Shown: positions 25,342 to 36,225 of the stretch, one piece after another
Layout: every line of letters starts with the position of its first letter
How positions within the stretch are numbered: the stretch's first letter is position 1
Source: Rutidosis leptorrhynchoides
Lineage: Eukaryota; Streptophyta; Magnoliopsida; Asterales; Asteraceae
Direction of reading: 5' to 3'
DNA: 64,000 bases
Assembly: GCF_046630445.1 (NCBI RefSeq)
Contig: NC_092333.1
Location: 6,010,501 to 6,074,500 of the forward strand
The notes under the pieces: generated by a model
The model's database searches: none
Told to the model about the DNA's origin: nothing
Seen by the model: only the letters and a program-made list of their open reading frames with translations
Program-made: the position numbers and the translations under genes

Positions 25342-28300
25342 TGTAAGGACCCGTCCTTATCCTCCCGGACGATATCATCAACAGTTGGTCCCATCGCGTT
25401 GATCGACTCCAAGTAGTATCCTTAATATGAGCAAATGCACAGCGGAAGACTTAATTCGTACCTGAGAATAAACATGCTTTAAAACGTCAACATAAAGTTG
25501 GTGAGATATAGGTTTGATGCTAGCAGCGTTATAACTATGGACCACCAGATTTCATATGTAAACATTTTAATAAAAATATTCTAAGTGGTTGAGCACTTGG
25601 TAACCATACTTAACAATTAATCACGTCGCATATTCCCTTTATTATGAAATCTTACTACACCGTACCAAGTGTAGTCACGAAACGAAGTACTGTGCAACCG
25701 TTGAATACTGGTCGTCCAGTCCGGTTGGGGTTGTCAGGCCCGATAGATCTATCAACAGGATTCGCGTTTACAATACCGCTGTAAATATTAGTTACCAAGC
25801 TACAGGGAAGTATGCCAGTGGTACAACTCAACGTAGAATATATTTTTCAGTTACTTGTGTCCATATCGTAAAACATAAAATACATGTATTCTCATCCCGA
25901 AATATTTAGAGTTTAAAAGTGGGACTATATACTCACCTAATGTATTTTGTAGTAAAAATACATATAACATCATTGAACATGTATAAAGTTGGGCTTCGAT
26001 TCACGAACCTATAATAATTGTATATATATTAACACACGTAATTGTAATCAAGCAAGTTTAGATATATATATATATATTTAATTTAGTGATTATATCATCT
26101 TTACGTTAATAATATTTTTAGATTTCATATAAAAATACTTTGTCATGTGGTAGGTGTCAAATATATTTATGTATATATATATTTCGTTTGTTTAAAACCT
26201 TAGTTTTATTTATACTAACTTAATATTAGTAAGGATAAAAATGATGATACTTATAATAATGATAATACTATTAATAAAATTAATGATAATATTATTTATA
26301 ATAATATTAATAAAATCATATCTAGTAGTAATAATAATAATAATAATAATATTAAAAATAATAATAATGAAAATAATAATGTTACTTTTAATTAAAAAGA
26401 TAATTTTAATTATAATAATAACTTTAATAGTAATGTTTTTTTTTAATAATAATAGTTGAAATAATAATAATTAATATTAACAATAAATGATAATAATAAT
26501 AATAATAATAATAATAATTAGATAAAGAAATAGAAATGTATACCCTTTAAAACTTCTTTTAAAAAAAGAAAAGCCCATGTCGAGACTCGAACCCAAGATC
26601 TCTCGCTCACCCATAACATCCATTAACCATGGCTTCCATTCTATTTTTCCTAATTAATATTGAATTTTGATTTATTTAACCCTTTAGTCTTCATTTCGGC
26701 CCAACAGCAAATATTACGGCCCAATATCAAGCACGAGCCCAACAGAAATATAGAACTCGGCCCATAGGGATTCAGTTGGCCTGATGTTGCTGTTTAAATA
26801 AAAAAAACTTTGCAGCAGGCTGGAATCGAACTCAGGACCACTAGATACCCAACATAACCCCATAACCATTCGGCTGTTTCTGTTTATCTGATATTATACA
26901 GGCCTAAATATTTATATACTGTTTATTACTCATCATCTTCTTCATCAGAAATCCAAACGACTACCACTAATCAAAATTAACAAAAACAAGTAACACGTTT
27001 TGTTTTGGGTCAATTAACCGAAATATATTAACCTATAATGCTGCTTGGCTTAATTGAAAACACAAAAAAAATATGTATTACTACTGTTGCTGTCGCAACT
27101 TTTTTTAAAAAAAAAAAATCTCTTGTTTTCAATTTATAACCGTATTTAGATTGTGTCTCCTTCATGAAATATTTTATAAATCGCCATTAAAACACTCTGG
27201 AACTAACAATCGAACTGGAAACATTAAAATCAAATCGAATTTTGCCAAGAACAAAATAGTTGACTTTTTTATTTTTGAACCTTTGACCCGAAAATTAGGA
27301 TTCGATAGAATGATTTAGGATTTGAAACTTTACAGGTAGTTTGTATAATCAATTTCTAACAACTTTGCATTTAAACTTTTTGAAAAATGGTTCGAATTCG
27401 GAAAATGGCCAAAAAGTGAAAGGTACAGAGGCGATGGCTATGAAAGGTTTTTTTTTTTTTTTTAATTTGCTTTTCTTTACCATCTTGCAGTCGATGTGTA
27501 TATATAGAATACCAGATGTGGATTAATCTGTACCAATATTCGACTTTTAGGAAATCAAGTTAAGCAGGTAAGAACAAAAATGTTGAAATTTGATGTATGT
27601 GTCCAAACAAAATTTGATTCTGTGATTTATCCGATAATGACCAGGTTACAAAATTAGGAGACAGATTACCCAAATTAATAGGAAATTTTTAACTGAAAAA
27701 GATTCCCATTTTGTATATTTATATACGGTATATAATTTTATATAATAATAATCATAATTAATAATTATAAATATATTAAAAATAATACAGATAATATTAA
27801 CTATTAATAATAATAACATTAATAATTTTATAAATTATAATAATAATGTTGATAAAGTTAATAATAATATGTTAATAATAATATGTTAAAAATAATAATT
27901 TTTTTTTTAAATAAAATTAATAGTAATAACAATATTAATCATAATAATAACCAAAATCATTATTTTATCATTATTTAAAATAGTAATGATATTAATAATG
28001 ATAACAATAATGTTAGTACTAATATTACTATAACAAACTAAGTATATCAGTTTTATAAGATTAACATAACCATATAATGGTATTATTATTAATATTAATA
28101 TTAATATTGATAATGAAAATAAATATAACAATTACATATAACAAATTTCATTTTATAACTTTTAATGCTACCAGTTCTAATAGTAATTATAATCTAACAA
28201 TTTTAATTAACCTTACAATTTATTAATTATATAATATTATATTATATAATAACATTAGTTAATATTTATATATATTTACTTACATACAATTGTTCGTGAA

Positions 28301-28443
28301 TCGTCGGCATAGTCAAAGGTTATTTGATTACATAAACATAGATTTCAAATTTTCTAGACTCAACATTACAAATTTTGCTTATCGTGTTGGAAACATATAG
28401 AGTATAAGGTTTAAATTTGGTCGGAAATTTCCGGGTCGTTACA
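25342..28443 (-). repeat. 3' LTR of element B
   Basis: Plus-strand ends TGTAAGGACCCGTCC ... GGGTCGTTACA. Contains two AAT-rich blocks (26230-26520; 27720-28270) and two tRNA-like segments (26575-26615, 26818-26885). Confidence 0.93.
26575..26885 (-). repeat. Two tRNA-like (SINE-head-like) segments within the element B LTR
   Basis: On the minus strand, one reads gcgagagatcttgggttcgag and then tctcgacatggg, with a good Pol III box B (GGTTCGAGTCT). The other has GAGTTCGATTCCAG with an upstream GCCGAATGGTTATGGGG box-A-like stretch. A full cloverleaf does not form by eye, so these are remnants and not tRNA genes. The same pair occurs at 33650-33960, and a similar one lies at 62880-62940. Confidence 0.5.
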
Positions 28444-29881
28444 GTACCCACCCGTTAAAGAAATTTCGTCCCCGAAATTTGATAGAGGTCGTCATAAATA
28501 ACAATAGAAATGTTTTCATGACGAATATGAGGTAATGATAGAGTTTTATCATTATCGGAAGATATGGATAAAACGATTCGATCATGTGAAGCGTACGAGT
28601 GAAGCTATCACAAGAGAGTGAAATGAGTAAATATATATATATTCATTTCAACCGATGATGTAGTTATTATTGACTTCCGGGATTTAAGGGATTTAAAGAA
28701 AATCTTACGTAATAAGATTTGGTTCTTCGGCGATATAGAAAATCAAAATCTTCTTTAATTAATGCAATAATCTGTTCCTGATTTCTCTGTCGGATATATT
28801 GCTATAAATCCACCCCCTTCGTTTTCCTTATTCTCCACACCTTTTATTCTTTCTTCCTCTACTCATTCTTAATATGTTCCATCCAATCCTGATTCTTATT
28901 ATACTTCTAACCTTCATATCCTTCATTCTTCTTTTTCATTTGCCGCCAGAAGAATCTATTTACTTTTATGATTTTCTTGGAATTATAATGTTTCTTATTC
29001 TCCCGTGTCTTTACGTCGCATTACGTATTGATATACACGGTTTGTAGTTTCTGGGTGATTATTGGGTTTTATATCTTCCCTTATACTTTGATGTCCTTGC
29101 TTTTGTTTTCTATAATCATTATCATCCACAGTTAATACTCTCTTCCATTTACTGCGATTTATACTCCAATTTCTATTTCGGAGCTTCATTCTTTTTCTTT
29201 TCCTCCTTTTCAACTAAGCATCTTTTGTAATGGTCCGGAATTCGTAGGTATGAAATTCGAAATGAATATAGTTAATGTCCTAAGAGAGAATTGGTAATGG
29301 CACGATTTTTGATTTGTCAAATTACCAGAATATCCTGGAAAAGACTGAATCATCAAGAGAATATTTTCTTGATATGTTTAGAGATTGGATAGATTGTAAG
29401 AGCCGTGTAACATGGCACATGATGATGGTACTGTGAATCATCACATTCCATTAGAAACGCAACGTGACTTACTGTAATATAATGAAGTTGATCAAGTTTC
29501 ATTATATTATACTAATTCACGCATCAGTTCCCAACACTGCTTCAAAACATTCATATTTTAAACTTTAAGATTTCAGAATTTAGAAACTACCACAGTTTCT
29601 TTTATGTTGTAACGCAGATATTACGGGGAGATAGATGATTGCAGATAGGAATAGCTGTGAAAATATCTTTAGAATTATGGAGAATATGTATAGCGGAAAA
29701 TATGAAGATATTTTATAATATCTAGGATAAGATGATGATGAATAATATCATCTGAAAAAGTTTAGAATAAGGAGTAGGGTTCATACTAACGGTTTCAGGA
29801 GGCACTGAATCGTTTGGATTCTTTGAAGACAGGTTCAGTCCTTGTATTTGTTCTTTGTTTCCTTCACGGTTAGCTCAAACC

Positions 29882-29932
<51 letters not shown>

Positions 29933-31488
29933 CGTACCAAATTTCTATCGAGCGTTCCTAACACTCCCTTCTTTATCATCAAACTTTTGGCTATTTAGGC
30001 TATCTATGAATTTACTGTTTCCTCTGCATTTAATGCAGCCATAACTGAATCGTCGGTTATCAATCCGAGGTGTTTTCGAGCGAATTGTGTTTTTAGATGA
30101 TTAAACGCTTATGATAGTATGGTGGAATATAAAAGGGTTTTCCGGTAGCGACTGCGCAAGAATAACGTATATATCGAGACTAACCTTTCTGAGAAGTCGA
30201 AGTTAACTTGTTGAAGCTGTGATAAAATTGGCTAATTTTGGAAAGGGATTACAAAATTATTTTGGGTAATAATAACACCAAAGGAATTATCACTGCTACG
30301 TGTTAACTGTTGACTCGGTTTTCGAGAGTTTTCAGGTGTATAACTATATGCATAAATCTTCCTTCCGTAAACGAGGTGTGGTTGGTTCAACTTTTCGATC
30401 GAAGTGTTTTCAAGAATCATGAAAAGATTTGAATGTAATTGTAACTGTCGAGATACAAATGAGGTTTAAGATGGAATCAAGTGGCAAGCTTGAAGAATTA
30501 TTTAGTTTCATATGTTATAATCAATATTTTAATTTAATTCATTTTAATTGTCCAAAGTTAGCAGTCCAATAGTCTGATGGTTCAATGATTCATATATAAT
30601 TTAATATATAATATTCGAATTACATAATACGTATCGTGACCCGTGTACCGGTCTCGGTGTCGATCACAACTCAAAGTATAAATATATTTTGGAATCAACT
30701 CCGACCCTGTATAGCCAACTCCAACATTCACATATAGAGTGTCTATGGTTGTTCCGGAATATATATATAGATGGGTCGATATGATAGGTCGAAACCTTGT
30801 ATACGTGTCCCGTTATTTATAGTGCGTAAAAGTAAATAACAGAAATTAAATGACGATAAATTAAATGCGTAAAGTAAATAACAGAAATTAAATGACGATA
30901 AATAAAATTGCGATAATTAAATTGCGATAAATAAAATGTAATCAGTTAGCTAGGAACAGTTAGCTGGAACAGTTAGCGTGGATTCTTAACAAAATTTCAA
31001 TTAGTTAATTCGTTTGTTTCTAACAAATTTTATTTTGTCCAATGTTTTCTTCATTATGCCACTTGTTGGATTCTGATAGGTCAAAATCCAAATATGAAAT
31101 CTGAACAGAAATGGTCATTTTATGGTGAACAGATATGTATATCGGTGGTTGTAAGCAGGATAGCAAAGGTCCGTTGAATCAGATTCGAAGAATGTACAGT
31201 GTAACTTATTAATGTGAATTCTAAATATTCCTCGGGTACTACCCACCCGTTAAAATATTTTCATCATTAACAGTTTGTACGGAAGAGTTTTTAATTACAA
31301 TCTTTATGAAAATATACTTGCATATATATTTTCTTCAGATGCAATTATGGATTTAATGAGTCAATAAGATATTAAACTCATTTGATTTACCATTAATACT
31401 AGATTACATAATCTCTAAAACTTTAGAAATTACATAATCGCCATGTCGAGCGAAGATAATCGATGTAGAACGATTTGTAGAACGATGA
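28444..31488. other. Element B internal region, non-coding
   Basis: About 3 kb without recognisable protein. It contains the polypurine region at its left edge, a 50-base T run (29883-29932), a ~160-bp module shared with the chromovirus LTR (30650-30810), a twice-repeated ~37-bp unit (gtaaataacagaaattaaat; about 30822-30903), and three copies of a cagttagct motif (about 30942-30982). Confidence 0.6.
29883..29932. repeat. 50-base T homopolymer
   Basis: Uninterrupted T run in the internal region of element B. It may be an assembly-length approximation, because homopolymers this long are hard to sequence. Confidence 0.8.
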
Positions 31489-31998
31489 TTATACTCGAGG
31501 TGCAGAATGAGATGGTGAGGCATGGATTGTTGAAACTTGGGTTATTGGTGGTACTGGTACCGTTGGTGCTGAAGCTGGTGATGTTACTGGTGTTGGTGAT
31601 ACTGCTGGTGCTTGCAAATTGTGTACCGTGCTCTCTAAAGTTAACACTCGAGCTCGGAGTTCTTTAACTTCTTCTACTAACCCTGGTTGGTTATCAGTGT
31701 GAGGTAAAGGTCGGATATCTTCTCTAGTTCCGTTAATGATAGCCTCAAGACGAAAAATTCTTGCAAAAAGGGTATAAACGGTGTTGCGAACAGGTTCGCC
31801 GGTGAGCGGGTCGAGCACTCCGACGTTAGGTGGTAAGTTCGGCTCGTGATATGGAGTACCTTCTTCATTTCTCCATAGGGTAAGTATTTCGCGAACCCAT
31901 CCCCACTTTCTAAAGAAATCACGATAGTTGATCGGTTGGTGCGCTCCCGTCACGCTATCTTCGGAGTCAGAAGAACTTGGTTGATTCGTAGAGGACAT
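31489..31998 (-). CDS. Element B leader ORF, unknown protein with coiled coil
   Basis: 169 codons, starting MSSTNQPSSSDSEDS about 400 bases downstream of the element's primer site. The N-terminus is Ser/acidic. A middle block has aromatic and basic residues (YRDFFRKWGWVREILTLW, then PLTGEPVRNTVYTLFARI). Residues ~113-130 suit a coiled coil (LVEEVKELRARVLTLES), and the tail is Pro/Ser/Thr-rich. It is the only sizeable open frame in a pol-less element and is intact. I do not recognise a family. Its position and coiled-coil/Pro-rich make-up recall the leader frame of chromovirus A (25107-25341). It could be an accessory protein or a Gag-like remnant; no zinc knuckle is visible. Confidence 0.5.
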   Translation of the reverse strand: MSSTNQPSSSDSEDSVTGAHQPINYRDFFRKWGWVREILTLWRNEEGTPYHEPNLPPNVGVLDPLTGEPVRNTVYTLFARIFRLEAIINGTREDIRPLPHTDNQPGLVEEVKELRARVLTLESTVHNLQAPAVSPTPVTSPASAPTVPVPPITQVSTIHASPSHSAPRV

Positions 31999-32416
31999 CG
32001 TACGCGATCACAGAAAAGATTTTTGGTATGAAAAGCTTAGTGACAGCAAATAATAGTTGGATGGTATTCTCAATGCATAATATGCATAGATATATATAGT
32101 ACCAGGATCCCTTAAATTACGGAGAAATTTACGGAAGATATTAAGCAAAGTCTATCGTAATAGATACGCTAAGATATAAATTTGTCTATACACTATCTAT
32201 GCAATAAAGGCAGTAAGGCATGTCTAGACTTAAGAATGGTAAGCAGGCAATTCCCTAAGGATGATAAGTAGATGATTTCCGACTAGAAATGATAAGCAAA
32301 ACTTTTTGACATGTAGACACGGTCAAAGTCCAGACTCATTAATGCATTCTAACAACTATCAGTTAGACACACTAATGTAAGACCTGGTTCGCTAAGACCA
32401 ACGCTCTGATACCAAC

Positions 32417-35400
32417 TGTAAGGACCCGTCCTTATCCTCCCGGACGATATCATCAACAGTTGGTCCCATCGCGTTGATCGACTCCAAGTAGTATCCTTAA
32501 TATGAGCAAATGCACAGCGGAAGACTTAATTCGTACCTGAGAATAAACATGCTTTAAAACGTCAACATAAAGTTGGTGAGATATAGGTTTGATGCTAGCA
32601 GCGTTATAACTATGGACCACCAGATTTCATATGTAAACATTTTAATAAAAATATTCTAAGTGGTTGAGCACTTGGTAACCATACTTAACAATTAATCACG
32701 TCGCATATTCCCTTTATTATGAAATCTTACTACACCGTACCAAGTGTAGTCACGAAACGAAGTACTGTGCAACCGTTGAATACTGGTCGTCCAGTCCGGT
32801 TGGGGTTGTCAGGCCCGATAGATCTATCAACAGGATTCGCGTTTACAATACCGCTGTAAATATTAGTTACCAAGCTACAGGGAAGTATGCCAGTGGTACA
32901 ACTCAACGTAGAATATATTTTTCAGTTACTTGTGTCCATATCGTAAAACATAAAATACATGTATTCTCATCCCGAAATATTTAGAGTTTAAAAGTGGGAC
33001 TATATACTCACCTAATGTATTTTGTAGTAAAAATACATATAACATCATTGAACATGTATAAAGTTGGGCTTCGATTCACGAACCTATAATAATTGTATAT
33101 ATATTAACACACGTAATTGTAATCAAGCAAGTTTAGATATATATATATATATTTAATTTAGTGATTATATCATCTTTACGTTAATAATATTTTTAGATTT
33201 CATATAAAAATACTTTGTCATGTGGTAGGTGTCAAATATATTTATGTATATATATATTTCGTTTGTTTAAAACCTTAGTTTTATTTATACTAACTTAATA
33301 TTAGTAAGGATAAAAATGATGATACTTATAATAATGATAATACTATTAATAAAATTAATGATAATATTATTTATAATAATATTAATAAAATCATATCTAG
33401 TAGTAATAATAATAATAATAATAATATTAAAAATAATAATAATGAAAATAATAATGTTACTTTTAATTAAAAAGATAATTTTAATTATAATAATAACTTT
33501 AATAGTAATGTTTTTTTTTAATAATAATAGTTGAAATAATAATAATTAATATTAACAATAAATGATAATAATAATAATAATAATAATAATAATTAGATAA
33601 AGAAATAGAAATGTATACCCTTTAAAACTTCTTTTAAAAAAAGAAAAGCCCATGTCGAGACTCGAACCCAAGATCTCTCGCTCACCCATAACATCCATTA
33701 ACCATGGCTTCCATTCTATTTTTCCTAATTAATATTGAATTTTGATTTATTTAACCCTTTAGTCTTCATTTCGGCCCAACAGCAAATATTACGGCCCAAT
33801 ATCAAGCACGAGCCCAACAGAAATATAGAACTCGGCCCATAGGGATTCAGTTGGCCTGATGTTGCTGTTTAAATAAAAAAAACTTTGCAGCAGGCTGGAA
33901 TCGAACTCAGGACCACTAGATACCCAACATAACCCCATAACCATTCGGCTGTTTCTGTTTATCTGATATTATACAGGCCTAAATATTTATATACTGTTTA
34001 TTACTCATCATCTTCTTCATCAGAAATCCAAACGACTACCACTAATCAAAATTAACAAAAACAAGTAACACGTTTTGTTTTGGGTCAATTAACCGAAATA
34101 TATTAACCTATAATGCTGCTTGGCTTAATTGAAAACACAAAAAAAATATGTATTACTACTGTTGCTGTCGCAACTTTTTTTAAAAAAAAAAAATCTCTTG
34201 TTTTCAATTTATAACCGTATTTAGATTGTGTCTCCTTCATGAAATATTTTATAAATCGCCATTAAAACACTCTGGAACTAACAATCGAACTGGAAACATT
34301 AAAATCAAATCGAATTTTGCCAAGAACAAAATAGTTGACTTTTTTATTTTTGAACCTTTGACCCGAAAATTAGGATTCGATAGAATGATTTAGGATTTGA
34401 AACTTTACAGGTAGTTTGTATAATCAATTTCTAACAACTTTGCATTTAAACTTTTTGAAAAATGGTTCGAATTCGGAAAATGGCCAAAAAGTGAAAGGTA
34501 CAGAGGCGATGGCTATGAAAGGTTTTTTTTTTTTTTTAATTTGCTTTTCTTTACCATCTTGCAGTCGATGTGTATATATAGAATACCAGATGTGGATTAA
34601 TCTGTACCAATATTCGACTTTTAGGAAATCAAGTTAAGCAGGTAAGAACAAAAATGTTGAAATTTGATGTATGTGTCCAAACAAAATTTGATTCTGTGAT
34701 TTATCCGATAATGACCAGGTTACAAAATTAGGAGACAGATTACCCAAATTAATAGGAAATTTTTAACTGAAAAAGATTCCCATTTTGTATATTTATATAC
34801 GGTATATAATTTTATATAATAATAATCATAATTAATAATTATAAATATATTAAAAATAATACAGATAATATTAACTATTAATAATAATAACATTAATAAT
34901 TTTATAAATTATAATAATAATGTTGATAAAGTTAATAATAATATGTTAATAATAATATGTTAAAAATAATAATTTTTTTTTTTAAATAAAATTAATAGTA
35001 ATAACAATATTAATCATAATAATAACCAAAATCATTATTTTATCATTATTTAAAATAGTAATGATATTAATAATGATAACAATAATGTTAGTACTAATAT
35101 TACTATAACAAACTAAGTATATCAGTTTTATAAGATTAACATAACCATATAATGGTATTATTATTAATATTAATATTAATATTGATAATGAAAATAAATA
35201 TAACAATTACATATAACAAATTTCATTTTATAACTTTTAATGCTACCAGTTCTAATAGTAATTATAATCTAACAATTTTAATTAACCTTACAATTTATTA
35301 ATTATATAATATTATATTATATAATAACATTAGTTAATATTTATATATATTTACTTACATACAATTGTTCGTGAATCGTCGGCATAGTCAAAGGTTATTT

Positions 35401-35518
35401 GATTACATAAACATAGATTTCAAATTTTCTAGACTCAACATTACAAATTTTGCTTATCGTGTTGGAAACATATAGAGTATAAGGTTTAAATTTGTGCGGA
35501 AATTTCCGGGTCGTTACA
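32417..35518 (-). repeat. 5' LTR of element B
   Basis: Same length and practically the same sequence as 25342-28443, including the AAT blocks and tRNA-like segments at +7,075 offset. Confidence 0.93.
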
Positions 35519-35523
35519 GCACA

Positions 35524-35807
35524 AGCCGCTTACAGGCGGTAACCCTACGACGCCGACCATATGTGTTAGTGAATGCTCGACCTCCATTAATCCCTGGAAT
35601 GACGGTACCATCGAAACGGTACCGCTTCTTCAGCGGGGTGGAGGGTGGCTGTACAGGTGCATCATCAGGGTCCTCATCAGAATCATCTTCACTGGAGTCG
35701 TCTGAGGAGGTGTCGTCAGATAAAGAGTCAGCAGAGGATGGGTCGTCCAAATCATGTGGAGGTGGCTGCACGGGTGGCTGTAGTGGCTCTCCTCGGGCGG
35801 CCATCAT
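35524..35807 (-). other. Leader reading frame of chromovirus A, part upstream of element B
   Basis: Minus-strand frame starting MMAARGEPLQPPVQPPP, then a Ser/Asp-rich acidic stretch (DDPSSADSLSDDTSSDDSS), then Arg-rich (YGRRRRVTACK) at the edge of element B. No known domain. The acidic-then-basic make-up parallels the acidic leader frame of the other chromovirus (12880-13511). Confidence 0.45.
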
Positions 35808-35864
35808 CTATCGGTATCTGGCTGGGCCGATCGGCACGAGACATCCATCAGGAGCGCGTCGGCA

Positions 35865-36164
35865 CTAATGGTTATGCTCATTACGGACTGGACCTTCCCC
35901 AAGATCCGCGGGAATCACAGCACCACCGGGATGGTGCTGTGGCTCCGAGGGTCCGGGGGCAAGCGGAGCTGGAATCTCCTGGAGGTCCTCGGCTCCGTCA
36001 GAGGTAACCACTGGGGCAGGTGCATGACTACTGGCACCAGAGGATGAAGCGCCAGGGTCACTGGTGGGTGTCGATGACGGCATCTGGGAATCGGCAACAA
36101 CGGTCTGTGAAGTGGCGGACGAGTCTGAGTCACTGTCCAAAATGATGACAGGTGGAATATCCAA
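35865..36164 (-). other. Second leader reading frame of chromovirus A
   Basis: A 99-codon minus-strand frame starting MDIPPVIILDSDSDSSATSQ, rich in Ser, Pro, Asp and Ala, upstream of the 35524-35807 frame. The IILDSDSD start looks like a SUMO-interacting-type motif (hydrophobics followed by acidic/Ser residues), which is speculative. No family recognised. Confidence 0.35.
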
Positions 36165-36225
36165 TATCTAAACAAGGAAAAATAACTTTTTCCACGTCAG
36201 TAAGTCATAAAGCAAGCACGTATTA

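Larger units (their letters stand above)
25342..35518 (-). mobile_element. Element B: pol-less LTR retrotransposon (LARD-like) inside chromovirus A
   Basis: 10,177 bp with two 3,102-bp LTRs (25342-28443 and 32417-35518), flanked by GCACA (25337-25341 and 35519-35523). Primer site gctctgataccaac at 32403-32416 and polypurine region just inside the left LTR (about 28444-28480, aaatttcgtcccc) give minus-strand orientation. The 3,973-bp internal region has no gag or pol, only one 169-codon leader frame. The LTRs look almost identical, so this is among the youngest insertions here. Non-autonomous: it would need Gag and Pol from a related chromovirus, whose primer and polypurine sites it shares. 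Confidence 0.9.

Noticed and set aside
26241-26459. Ile/Met-rich open frames in AAT repeats (also 33316-33534, 27907-28131, 34982-35206, 62558-62972)
   Set aside because: They arise from AAT/ATT simple repeats in LTRs, are duplicated with the LTR, and have no protein features.
26575-26615. True tRNA gene
   Set aside because: Only box-B-like and partial arms are seen; no complete cloverleaf or Pol III terminator at the proper place.
35494-35868. Plus-strand 124-codon Ser-rich frame
   Set aside because: Antisense of the acidic leader frame and spanning the element B TSD; no independent support.
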